Positions 43,979 to 51,390 are shown, counted from the first letter of the stretch. The stretch is 56,598 nucleotides of DNA from an uncultured Lachnospiraceae bacterium (GCA_902766735.1 CACXEU010000012.1:1-56598); one strand, 5' to 3'. Program-made: numbers and translations. The notes: generated by a model from the letters alone, not told the origin.

Positions 43979-44737
43979 ATGATTTACATTACAGGAGATT
44001 GTCATTCTGATTTTACCAGAATAATGAATCCATATATTTTTAAAGAACAGCATAAAATGACAAAAGATGATTTTGTAATCATTGCCGGGGATTTTGGAGG
44101 AATCTGGTGTCAGGGTGAAAGTCCGGATGAAAAGAAAAAATTGGATAAGTTAAATAGTCTTTCATTTACAACATTGTTCATTGACGGAAACCATGAGAAC
44201 TATGACCGATTATACAATGAATACCCTATTATGGATTGGAATGGTGGAAAAGTTCATAAGATTAGAAATTCGGTATTTCATCTGATGCGAGGACAAGTGT
44301 TTGAGCTGTGTGGAAAGAAGATTTTTACTTTTGGCGGAGCTAGTAGCCATGACATTTCCGGTGGGGTTCTGGAAAAAGATGCACCGGATTTTAAGAAAAG
44401 AAAACAAGAGTTGGACAGGGAATGGATTTCATATCGAGTAAACCATTATAGTTGGTGGAAGGAAGAACTCCCATCGGATGAAGAAATGGAAGATGGATTG
44501 AAAAATCTGGAGAAGAATCATAATGAGGTTGACTACATTATTACACACTGTTGCGCCTCCAGTACACAAGAGACCTTTGCTGCAGGACTGTATGAAAAAG
44601 ATTATCTAACTGATTATTTGGATGTGATTAAGGAAAAGGTTGAATTTAAGAAGTGGTTCTTTGGGCATTATCACATTAATGAAAATATTAGTGAGAAAGA
44701 GATATGTTTGTATGAGCAGATTATCCAAATTGCATAA
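43979..44737 (+). CDS. Cytosolic metallophosphoesterase
   Basis: 252 residues. Calcineurin-like phosphoesterase motifs: ITGDCHSDF, IIAGDFGGIW, FIDGNHENYDRL, IITHCCASS and FFGHYHINENI. These supply ligands for two metal ions. Substrate may be a phosphodiester, nucleotide or nucleic acid. ATG 43,979 has AAGGAG at a normal distance; an upstream in-frame start does not. Codon use and base composition are less AT-rich than neighbouring cargo, so it may have a separate origin. Confidence 0.85.
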   Translation: MIYITGDCHSDFTRIMNPYIFKEQHKMTKDDFVIIAGDFGGIWCQGESPDEKKKLDKLNSLSFTTLFIDGNHENYDRLYNEYPIMDWNGGKVHKIRNSVFHLMRGQVFELCGKKIFTFGGASSHDISGGVLEKDAPDFKKRKQELDREWISYRVNHYSWWKEELPSDEEMEDGLKNLEKNHNEVDYIITHCCASSTQETFAAGLYEKDYLTDYLDVIKEKVEFKKWFFGHYHINENISEKEICLYEQIIQIA

Positions 44738-44815
44738 AATAATGGAACTGATGTTTATATTAAAAATATCATATTTTATAAAGTAGAAATAACATGAAAA
44801 GAGAGAGGTGGTTTA

Positions 44816-44920
44816 ATGTATCCAACAGATTTGTGCTGGGAAACTGGTGAGTATACAGATGATTGTGAATGTGAATTTTGTGCACATAAAAATGAATGCA
44901 GCGGATATGAGGGAGAATAA
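44816..44920 (+). CDS. Cys-rich 34-aa microprotein
   Basis: MYPTDLCWETGEYTDDCECE... continues to a C-x-C-x2-C-x5-C pattern (DCECEFCAHKNEC), which looks like a small zinc knuckle. AGAGAGGTGG precedes the ATG. Its length and cysteine spacing suggest a real small metal-binding protein of the kind found on mobile elements of this family; function unknown. Confidence 0.55.
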   Translation: MYPTDLCWETGEYTDDCECEFCAHKNECSGYEGE

Positions 44921-44926
44921 TAATAG

Positions 44927-45145
44927 GCAAACACGGATTCCTCGAAGATGGCAGAGATTATCGGAGTGTCAGATGCACAGCTTAAGTTTGTAACAAACTC
45001 GCAGTCCGGTATGGGACTTTTGAAATGTGGTTCAACAGTGATTCCCTTTGATAATCAGATCAGTAAGGATACAGGATTGTATAAGCTGTATAATACGAAT
45101 ATACATGAGAAGATTGCAAAGAAAACTGAGAATGTAGAACAATAG
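44927..45145 (+). pseudogene. C-terminal remnant of a VirB4-like conjugation ATPase
   Basis: The frame reads ANTDSSKMAEIIGVSDAQLKFVTNSQSG..., then GLLKCGSTVIPFDNQISKDTGLYKLYNT. This matches the extreme C-terminus of VirB4/TraE-type ATPases of Gram-positive conjugative elements (DAQLSYVTN--GQGL-K-G---VPF-N-FPKDT-LY-L). Only ~70 residues remain, with no ribosome binding site, so it is debris of an integrative conjugative element inside the Tn7-like cargo. Confidence 0.7.
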
Positions 45146-45216
45146 TTGTCGCAAAATGTAGAAAAATCTGGCAATTAATTACTTTTTATGGTATGTTTTT
45201 TTTAGAGGTGAGAAAG

Positions 45217-46674
45217 ATGGAAACATGCTTAGAAAGTTTATGGGAATTATTGAGAGAGCCAGTATCATATATAGTAGAAAATGAAAAAAATGGGGATTTG
45301 GATAATAAGCAGAAAGTTGCTCAAAAAAGTAGTGAAATTATAGATGCATTTTTTAATACTTTTGTAGATTGTTTTGGAAAAGATAAAGGAAAGGAAATTA
45401 GTAAACCAGAACATATTACTATATTTCAGGCTGCTTTAAAATCATTTTATGAAATTTCTATTAAAGGTGTTAAAGAAGGAGCAAGTTCAGCTGAAGATGA
45501 ATCTAGTAAATGTGGATTATGTGCAGTATGTAGAAAATGTTCAGAAAATTTTTATAAAGATGTTGCCTGTGGACATACGGAAGAAAAGAGTTTGCCATAT
45601 GAATTAGAAAATTATTTTCTTATGCCGTCTCAAATGCATTATTACGAACAAAGGATACAAAATGCAAAAGGGCATTTTAATTTACAAGATAGGTTAGTCT
45701 GTTTAAAAGGGTTTTCATCATCAACGCCAACTATTCACTCTGTTGCATTTAATTCGGAATGTGTAGGTGGCGGATTATATATAAATTATAAGGGATTGGG
45801 AATAGCGATTGATCCAGGAATTGGATTTGTTAATTCGATGCATAAAAATGGAATATATATTAATGATATTGATGTGGTAATTATTACTCATGACCATCTG
45901 GATCATAATGCAGATGCAAAAGTTATTTCCTCTCTTTTATATGATTTAAATAATTATAATTCCAGAAAAAATAAAATGGTAAAAAATATTTTTGAATTAA
46001 ATGAGATAAAGCAACATGAAATAACATGGATTGTTGACAGTGAAACTAAAAAGTCATTGAGGAGTGTTGCCTCCAACATAAAGAATCTAAGCACTTTTAA
46101 AGGAAAAAAGCGGCAAGTTGTTAAGGGTAATGTGAATATTAAATTATCGGCCGTGCAAACAATACATATGAAGAATGATAAAGAATCATTTGGCATAAAG
46201 TTATATATGAATTTTGATGAACCATTTGTTATTGGATATACTTCTGATACTGCGTATTTTTCTGAATTGGCAGAATTTTTTAAAGAATCTAATATACTTA
46301 TATTTAATGTGAGTGATATATATAAGAAAGATGTGAAGGGAATTAGATATAAGCATTCACATTTGGGTTATAATGGAAGTGTAAAATTATTGCAAGAAAC
46401 GAATTCAGAATTGGCTGTAGCATCGGAATTTTGTTGTACAAACGGAGATTTTAGAATGGGATTTATTCATACATTATCAGGAGAATTTTCAAAAAGTAAG
46501 ACCAATATTTTTCCAGGAGAAATTGGGTTAAATATTCATTTTCCTGATATGACAGTCGAGTGTTCTATATGTAAAAAATTAATTGACAAAGAGAATATAA
46601 AAATTCTTGCACCACAGAAGGAGTACGGAAAAATACAATATGTATGTGGACATTGTGCTAAATCTGTGCTATAA
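45217..46674 (+). CDS. Metallo-beta-lactamase-fold hydrolase with N-terminal Cys cluster and C-terminal zinc ribbon
   Basis: About 485 residues. N-terminal ~140 residues are helical and hold CGLCAVCRKCSENF and VACGH (~99-120). The MBL core follows, with the dinuclear zinc motif IITHDHLDHNAD (~222-233), a Asp/Ser strand GYTSDTAYFSE and a histidine in YKHSHLGYNG. A zinc-ribbon-like pair CSIC...CGHC closes the protein (~449-481). Such folds act as nucleases or phosphodiesterases. It leads a four-gene unit with three small helical proteins and ends in a terminator. ATG 45,217 is behind AGAGGTGAG. A role in defence is a guess from the genomic setting. Confidence 0.75.
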   Translation: METCLESLWELLREPVSYIVENEKNGDLDNKQKVAQKSSEIIDAFFNTFVDCFGKDKGKEISKPEHITIFQAALKSFYEISIKGVKEGASSAEDESSKCGLCAVCRKCSENFYKDVACGHTEEKSLPYELENYFLMPSQMHYYEQRIQNAKGHFNLQDRLVCLKGFSSSTPTIHSVAFNSECVGGGLYINYKGLGIAIDPGIGFVNSMHKNGIYINDIDVVIITHDHLDHNADAKVISSLLYDLNNYNSRKNKMVKNIFELNEIKQHEITWIVDSETKKSLRSVASNIKNLSTFKGKKRQVVKGNVNIKLSAVQTIHMKNDKESFGIKLYMNFDEPFVIGYTSDTAYFSELAEFFKESNILIFNVSDIYKKDVKGIRYKHSHLGYNGSVKLLQETNSELAVASEFCCTNGDFRMGFIHTLSGEFSKSKTNIFPGEIGLNIHFPDMTVECSICKKLIDKENIKILAPQKEYGKIQYVCGHCAKSVL

Positions 46675-46731
46675 TCGAATGACTTTAATTTTAATTGCAG
46701 TAGAGTTAGGAGAAATAGGAATATTAGCAAT

Positions 46732-47160
46732 ATGAAAGAATATGAATATATTGTATTAGCGACAAATGAAATTTTGAGTCACTTGATTTCTAGTGCCATT
46801 TGTTTAGAGAACTATTTTAATGAAAGTATCGATGATTCCTTTAAACATGTGTTTAGTTATTTTAATGAGTTAAGATTAGACTATAAGAATAATGTGAGTA
46901 AGAAAAGTGGAGATATAGAAGATGAAAGTTTATCTGTAGCGCGAGCTACGGCAAGATGTAGGTATAAGCGTGAAGAAATACTGGAAAGTTATATAAAAGA
47001 ACTTGAGTTGATAGATCCATCCATCAATTTTAAAGAAGAAACCTTGAAGTATTATAAGGACATAGAAGCAGAAGATGTCGAAACACTTGAGATGCAATTA
47101 ATGATATATCCATATTTGTTATCATTAATAAGGAATAATGAAGAGAGTAAGGAGAGTTAA
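46732..47160 (+). CDS. Small helical protein of MBL unit
   Basis: 142 residues, all-helical by eye, acidic, without signal peptide or membrane helix. No family recognised. It begins 57 bp after the MBL-fold gene and ends 1 bp before the next start codon, so it belongs to the same operon. A partner or regulator of the MBL-fold protein is possible. Confidence 0.6.
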   Translation: MKEYEYIVLATNEILSHLISSAICLENYFNESIDDSFKHVFSYFNELRLDYKNNVSKKSGDIEDESLSVARATARCRYKREEILESYIKELELIDPSINFKEETLKYYKDIEAEDVETLEMQLMIYPYLLSLIRNNEESKES

Positions 47161-47161
47161 G

Positions 47162-47344
47162 ATGGGAAACAGAATTGCAGAAAAGTATCCAAGATTAAGT
47201 GAAGCCTGCAACCAGTATCAAAAGGTTGTTTTGTCTAGTGCGGAGGAAAGAGGTGGTTACTTAAAGCATAGCAAAAATGCTAAGCTTTATGTAAAGCCTA
47301 AAAAGCGTGCGGAAGATGGATTCATTGCGAAATTCTGTCTTTAA
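47162..47344 (+). CDS. Small basic protein of MBL unit
   Basis: 60 residues, basic (MGNRIAEKYPRLSEACNQY...KNAKLYVKPKKRAEDGF). AGGAGAG precedes ATG 47,162 at a good distance, which supports expression. No family recognised. It lies between two helical proteins in the four-gene unit. Confidence 0.55.
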   Translation: MGNRIAEKYPRLSEACNQYQKVVLSSAEERGGYLKHSKNAKLYVKPKKRAEDGFIAKFCL

Positions 47345-47363
47345 TCTTTGAGGTGGCTAAAGA

Positions 47364-47903
47364 ATGAGTTTAGAGAAAATGCATCCAGTGTTGAGAGAGC
47401 AATTTTTTGAACAATTATATGCAGAATCTATTGTTGATTCATCAGAAAAAATGTTGGCATATAAAGATTACGCAATGGCTATTAATGCTGAAATTCCAGT
47501 TAGCTGTTATACTAATTTTCGTGACGCATTATTTCACTTTAGAAAAGTTGTTTCATCTGTAGAAGAAACAGAAATTGAAAGGCAATCATTTGCAGTAAAA
47601 GAACATCTATCACGTGCTTTAACAGATGCAAGCAGTTCAATTTTACATCATTTAGCTTGTGTTTCGGAAAGCTTATTAGAAGATGTAAACCTTTCAAAGG
47701 AAATAAAGGAAGAGATAAGAAAATACTTGCATAGTATGAAGAATGCTAATCTTCGTAAACGTTTGTCAGGAATGATGATTTCTAATGATAATGTAATTAA
47801 TATTAGTCATGATGAAATTATAAAAATGATTGATGATTTTTATAATCTCTTAAATGATGAATGTCCTGAAAAGTTTGCAGAGTATGCTAATACACCTAAA
47901 TAA
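47364..47903 (+). CDS. Helical hypothetical protein closing MBL unit
   Basis: 179 residues, predicted all-helical (HPVLREQFFEQLYAESIVDSSE, FRDALFHFRKVVSSVEE, LTDASSSILHHLACVSESLLED). No known family. GAGGTGG precedes the ATG. It is the last gene before a clear terminator and so completes the unit 45,217-47,903. Confidence 0.6.
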   Translation: MSLEKMHPVLREQFFEQLYAESIVDSSEKMLAYKDYAMAINAEIPVSCYTNFRDALFHFRKVVSSVEETEIERQSFAVKEHLSRALTDASSSILHHLACVSESLLEDVNLSKEIKEEIRKYLHSMKNANLRKRLSGMMISNDNVINISHDEIIKMIDDFYNLLNDECPEKFAEYANTPK

Positions 47904-47977
47904 CACTAATGTACTATTTATGGTGTATCATGGTAATCTGCTGAGTTAACTTTGATTACCCAGTTAACAACCATCGT

Positions 47978-48001
47978 GAATTATCACGGTGGTTTTTTTC
48001 T
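47978..48001 (+). terminator. Intrinsic terminator
   Basis: Stem AACCATCGTGA / TCACGGTGGTT with a 4-nt loop and a TTTTT tail, after the four-gene unit. Confidence 0.85.
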
Positions 48002-48007
48002 GCATAA

Positions 48008-48160
48008 AATCAGCGAGAGGAGGTTGAGGTAATGGAGAGAAGGGTACAAGAAAAGGAGGAATGCTAATGGAATATTAGAAAAGAATTTTGGGGGGTTAAA
48101 AGGGGTAACATCGAACAATGGTGATACAGGTGACTTTGGTAAGAGTAATAACAAATTATG
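48008..48160 (+). repeat. Repeat cassette copy 2
   Basis: About 130 bp nearly identical to 51,570-51,705. Shared landmarks are GGTAATGGAGAGAAGGG, AAAAGGAGGAATGCTAATG, GGGGTAACATC and GGTGACTTTGG. It carries the same degenerate ORF as the other copies. From 48,161 to 48,350 nothing else is recognised. Confidence 0.8.
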
Positions 48161-48352
48161 AAAAGATGTAGACAAAAACAAAAATAAGATTTATGATGAA
48201 ACTACGAGATAATGAACGGAAAAAACGGGGGAATAAGTATGAAGATATTGTGCTTGGAAGCAAGAATCTTTATTTTTGTTCCCTTGACCAAGTATCTGAA
48301 CTACGGGACCTCCGGAGTTTAGGTACTTTTTTTGTATGTAAGGAGGAACGAT

Positions 48353-48538
48353 ATGAAAAAAATGAAACTGGTAACTAGGAGGATGAAACTATCAAAGAAG
48401 GTAGTTGCAATTATTATGGCATTTTCACTTACTTTCTCAGCAATGAGTGTTAGTGGTACAGACAAAAATAATAATATTAGAGAAAATCATGCAATAACTA
48501 ATAGCGAAGAAAAATCATTAACTGAAAAGCAAAAATAA
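48353..48538 (+). pseudogene. Remnant: signal peptide region of an RHS-type secreted protein
   Basis: 61 codons beginning MKKMKLVTRRMKLSKKVVAI, then a hydrophobic stretch IIMAFSLTFSAMSVSGTDKNNN and stop. It resembles the N-terminus of the large RHS protein at 51,926 (ISKAVSMTMAFSLAISGINVSA...KADKKNEN), and like it follows a repeat cassette. AGGAGG precedes the ATG, so a short secreted peptide could still be made. The following 150 bp show no gene. Confidence 0.5.
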
Positions 48539-48666
48539 CAAATAAAAAAAGAAAAATTGGTTCATATGTAAAAAACGGGATTCCTCTCTCCGATAATGCT
48601 TCGCTCATAAGCCATGATTGAGCGTTATGTGCTATGAAAAAATATGATAAAACAACTGAGAAGCAT

Positions 48667-48695
48667 TGACAAGCAGTTAATATTAAATTAAAATG
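48667..48695 (+). promoter_or_regulatory. Sigma-A-type promoter
   Basis: TTGACA, 17 bp, TAAAAT, about 50 bp before the start codon of the secreted acidic protein. Confidence 0.65.
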
Positions 48696-48746
48696 TCGTA
48701 TGGACAAAGGCTTTGTACAAATGAATTTATTAAAGGAGAGTTTGAG

Positions 48747-49154
48747 ATGAAAAAGATTAATAAAAAAAGGTTTCCTTTCTTAATTGCGGGAATTGGAATT
48801 TTAACAGCAGGTGTTTACTTTGGAAATATTGCATCTAATGCTGCCGCAGTTAATCAGGAAGAAATAACTACTATAGCGACTAATGTAGCTAACCAGGAAG
48901 AGGCGTCCGCAGCAGAGGCTACCGCAGTTTACGATGAAATTATTCCGAGCGAAGGAATAGAAACAGAAGAGGAAGACAATCTTTATGTTGAACTAAATAA
49001 TCAGTTGGTTGATGCAATTAATGATTATACTGAAGGTAAAATTACGGAAGAGGAGTATCTCGACATTTGCAAAAAAATCAATAAGAAAATTGATTCTAAG
49101 CGAGAATATGAGGAACTCAAGGACAGTGAAATCGAATTTAAAGAGGAAAATTAG
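48747..49154 (+). CDS. Secreted acidic protein
   Basis: About 135 residues. Basic N-terminus and one hydrophobic segment (FPFLIAGIGILTAGVYFGNIASNAAA) form a signal peptide; the mature part is acidic, with a C-terminal helical EEEYLDICKKINKKID segment. ATG 48,747 follows AAAGGAGAG. It ends 8 bp before the next secreted protein gene, so both are co-expressed. Its acidity and position next to a candidate toxin-like protein could fit a binding partner; this is inference only. Confidence 0.6.
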   Translation: MKKINKKRFPFLIAGIGILTAGVYFGNIASNAAAVNQEEITTIATNVANQEEASAAEATAVYDEIIPSEGIETEEEDNLYVELNNQLVDAINDYTEGKITEEEYLDICKKINKKIDSKREYEELKDSEIEFKEEN

Positions 49155-49162
49155 GAGGAGAT

Positions 49163-49759
49163 ATGAAAAATAAAATTGTTATGTCGCTGATTGCATTCAT
49201 GGTAGTGATATTTGGTGGCAGTATGCTTCAAAGTGTAAATGTATATGCATATGGTTCATCATCTTTAACGAGTCAGGAAATATCTTTATATTCAGCGCAT
49301 CCTGTTTATGCAGCTAAAGTAAAATCCTGTGCAACTAAAGCAACAGAATCATCCCAGAAATTATACAAAGACTATACGTTATGGCAAGGTAACGGAGATG
49401 CTTATAGACATGCATATTGGTCAGCGCTGATGACAAAAAGAACAACTGAGAATTTTGCTTGGAAGGCAGGTTTAGCCCATGAGGGACTTGAACCAGGATA
49501 TGATTTTAACAAGCAAGATGGTGATACCAAAATGGATATTAATAATAATTATTCTGGTAGAAAATTAGCACAAGATAATTCATCAAAGTCAGAAAGTGAA
49601 TTGTCAGACCTAATAAAGAAGCAATGTAGTAATGGAAAATTAAAAAGAGTTAGAACCTATACCAGTAAGAAGAGTAAATGTGATGATATTTTGGACGGGA
49701 AAATGACTCATTATACAGGGTATTATGTGGTCACAACGAGTGGTGGATTAAAAAAATAA
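49163..49759 (+). CDS. Secreted DUF6973-like protein
   Basis: 198 residues with a signal peptide ending near VNVYAYG. The core GDAYRHAYWSALMTKR...FAWKAGLAHEGLEPGYDFNKQDGDTKMDINNNYSGRKLAQ follows the pattern (D-x-RHAYW, then A--HE, then D--NN--G) of the DUF6973 domain, a predicted enzymatic domain also seen at the C-terminus of RHS and polymorphic toxin proteins. The His and Asp residues may form a catalytic site. AGGAGG precedes the ATG; a strong terminator follows. Confidence 0.65.
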   Translation: MKNKIVMSLIAFMVVIFGGSMLQSVNVYAYGSSSLTSQEISLYSAHPVYAAKVKSCATKATESSQKLYKDYTLWQGNGDAYRHAYWSALMTKRTTENFAWKAGLAHEGLEPGYDFNKQDGDTKMDINNNYSGRKLAQDNSSKSESELSDLIKKQCSNGKLKRVRTYTSKKSKCDDILDGKMTHYTGYYVVTTSGGLKK

Positions 49760-49771
49760 CATAATATCGGT

Positions 49772-49809
49772 TAATACACCAAGCATGCATAGTATTGCTT
49801 GGTGTATTA
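49772..49809 (+). terminator. Intrinsic terminator
   Basis: Stem AATACACCAAGCA / TGCTTGGTGTATT with a 10-nt loop after the secreted protein pair; the T-tail is short. Confidence 0.7.
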
Positions 49810-49845
49810 TGATTTGAGAAGGTGTTTTAATATGAAGAGGTATCA

Positions 49846-50664
49846 ATGAAAAATAAAAAATTAAAAAAAATAATTATTATATTGGTAATAATTTTGACTT
49901 TTATTTGTTTTTGTTATTATGAAAATAATCATATCAAGTTGACGAAGTACGAATATAAAACGAGCAAGTTACACAAAGGAAATAAATATAAAATAATACA
50001 GTTATCTGATTTTCATAACAAGAAAATAAGAAATAATAATGAGAAACTTATTCGTCTTATTAAGGATGAAAAACCTGATATTATTGTAATCACAGGGGAC
50101 TATATAGACAGCAATCATACAAGAACAGACATTTCCCTAAATCTTACAAAGCAATTAACAAAAATAGCACCTGTTTATTTTATTACTGGAAATCATGAAT
50201 GTTCAATAGATATTGAAAAGTTATTTGAATTTGAAAATCAACTGAAAAAACTTGGTGTTAATGTACTTTATAATGAAAGTGTTAGACTAGATAATGGAAT
50301 AAATTTAATTGGATTGGATGATTTATGCTTAAACGATGGAACATTGAGTAAAATTATGGATGACTTATCAAAAAATGATTTGAATATATTATTAGCTCAT
50401 GAACCACAGTACATTAGTGATTACGCAAAGACCGGAGTCGATGTTGTTTTGAGTGGACACACACATGGAGGACAAATTAGAATTCCATTTACTAGGATTG
50501 GAATTGTTGCACCAAACCAGGGGATGTTTCCGAAATACACTGCTGGGGAATATGTCGAGGATGATACTACCATGTTTATAAGTAGTGGAATTGGAAATAG
50601 CATATTACCATTGCGGATTTTTAATTGTCCGGAAATTGTAGAATTACAAATAGTTTCTGAGTAA
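49846..50664 (+). CDS. Membrane-anchored metallophosphoesterase (YkuE/YaeI-like)
   Basis: 272 residues. A lysine-rich start and one membrane helix (IIIILVIILTFICFCYY) are followed by an extracellular phosphoesterase domain with IIQLSDFHN, VITGDYIDS, FITGNHECS, LLAHEPQ and VLSGHTHGGQIRIP, the complete metal-binding set. Relatives act on lipid- or cell-wall-linked phosphates. It is the last gene before the right end of the transposon. Confidence 0.85.
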   Translation: MKNKKLKKIIIILVIILTFICFCYYENNHIKLTKYEYKTSKLHKGNKYKIIQLSDFHNKKIRNNNEKLIRLIKDEKPDIIVITGDYIDSNHTRTDISLNLTKQLTKIAPVYFITGNHECSIDIEKLFEFENQLKKLGVNVLYNESVRLDNGINLIGLDDLCLNDGTLSKIMDDLSKNDLNILLAHEPQYISDYAKTGVDVVLSGHTHGGQIRIPFTRIGIVAPNQGMFPKYTAGEYVEDDTTMFISSGIGNSILPLRIFNCPEIVELQIVSE

Positions 50665-50760
50665 TATTTTGCAGGTGGGAAGATGGTAAATTATCTGAGA
50701 TGTAAATTCATTGCAAAATAAATATGTTAGATCACAGATTAGACGGCAATGGTGTCTTTA

Positions 50761-50895
50761 TTCCATTTTAAAATGTAAAAAGTAGTGGATGCGAAAAGAA
50801 TGGTTGAATGCCTGGTCCCAAATTAAAATGTAAAAGTTGCTCTAGTTTGTTGCAAATGCAACAGTTCCTGTCTCATATTAAAATGTAAAGAGACA
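50761..50895 (-). repeat. Far end of element 1: three TnsB-type repeats
   Basis: Cores AAATGT-AAA at 50,761-50,782, 50,816-50,836 and 50,871-50,895, spaced exactly 55 bp, inverted relative to the repeats at 34,523. The outermost ends in ACA at 50,895. Between the second and third copies lies the palindrome TGTTGCAAATGCAACA (about 50,848). Confidence 0.85.
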
Positions 50896-50900
50896 ACATA

Positions 50901-50947
50901 TGTTTTTTTCCATTTTAAACTGGGATATTCCATTTTAAACTGGGATA
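50901..50947 (+). repeat. Left end of element 2 with tandem 20-bp TnsB-type repeats
   Basis: TTCCATTTTAAACTGGGATA occurs twice without gap (50,908-50,927 and 50,928-50,947). It aligns with the element 1 repeat but differs at several core positions, so the two elements probably use distinct TnsB proteins. Confidence 0.8.
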
Positions 50948-50992
50948 AGATATTATTTCCTTCGTTTTAGAAAGTAATAACGTATGTGAAAA

Positions 50993-51021
50993 GGGAGAGT
51001 CATTTTGCAAATGGCTCTCCC
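50993..51021. terminator. Terminator hairpin, copy of the one at 34,626
   Basis: GGGAGAG-CATTT / AAATG-CTCTCCC followed by TTTTT, at the same place relative to the element end and tniQ stop as in element 1. Confidence 0.75.
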
Positions 51022-51044
51022 TTTTTCATAGTGTAATATTATAT

Positions 51045-51387
51045 TTAATTAAAAAAATTAGGATTTATAGATTTTAATTTCTCTACTCGAAAATCAGAGA
51101 GTTTACCTTCTTTAAATCGCAGTTTTTGAGTTTGAATCCATGCCCCGAGATGTTCGCCTTCGTAATCCACGCGTCTACGAACATGTAATCGGCCGGTTTC
51201 TTTTACAAATCGTTCATATTGTTCAAAGCGTCGAAGCCACTCATCCTCACGATTATTAAAATTAAAAACTCATTTTTTAAGTAATGTGAGACGAGTAGGT
51301 TTCAGCTTTCCAGAGTGATAAAGTTGTCGTTGCCGATAACACCATTGACCTAGATTTTTCCCCTTATATACAGTCCTTTTAGACATG
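51045..51387 (-). pseudogene. 3' fragment of a tniQ/tnsD gene
   Basis: Encodes the last ~115 residues of a TniQ protein (both HA repeats; ends in SINPNFFN). DNA is roughly 88-90% identical by eye to 34,679-35,025. A TGA interrupts the frame between the two HA repeats (LKK-stop-VFNFNNRE). Homology stops abruptly near 51,387, at the MSKRT / LSKRT position, where XRE-gene DNA begins. Confidence 0.85.
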
Positions 51388-51390
51388 GTT

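Larger units (their letters stand above)
34523..50895. mobile_element. Tn7-like transposon (element 1), 16.4 kb
   Basis: The ends are TGTTAATTTACATTTTAAT (34,523 onward) and, read inward from 50,895, TGTCTCTTTACATTTTAAT. Inside are tnsA, tnsB, tnsC and a TniQ/TnsD-type gene on the minus strand and about 9 kb of AT-rich cargo. Two TnsB-type repeats lie at the nrdD side and three inverted ones at the far side, mirroring the asymmetric ends of Tn7. No tnsE, cas genes or CRISPR array are present, so targeting should depend on the TniQ/TnsD protein. The 5 bases outside each end (ATTAT and ACATA) do not match, so a clean target duplication is not seen. Confidence 0.88.

Noticed and set aside
48193..48378. 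61-codon plus-strand ORF between cassette copy 2 and the RHS remnant
   Set aside because: It has no ribosome binding site, overlaps the better-supported start at 48,353 and shows no recognisable protein features.
48681..48700. TnsB-like site AAATTAAAATGT inside the cargo
   Set aside because: It overlaps a TTGACA-17-TAAAAT promoter and lacks the flanking bases of the true repeats; chance in AT-rich DNA is the simpler reading.
48693..48746. Upstream start for the secreted acidic protein
   Set aside because: It overlaps the promoter -10 region; ATG 48,747 has a good ribosome binding site and a signal peptide right after it.
34523..50895. CRISPR array or Cas genes guiding the Tn7-like element
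   Set aside because: No regular spacer-repeat array and no Cas-like protein was found; the only repeats are the end repeats and cargo cassettes.
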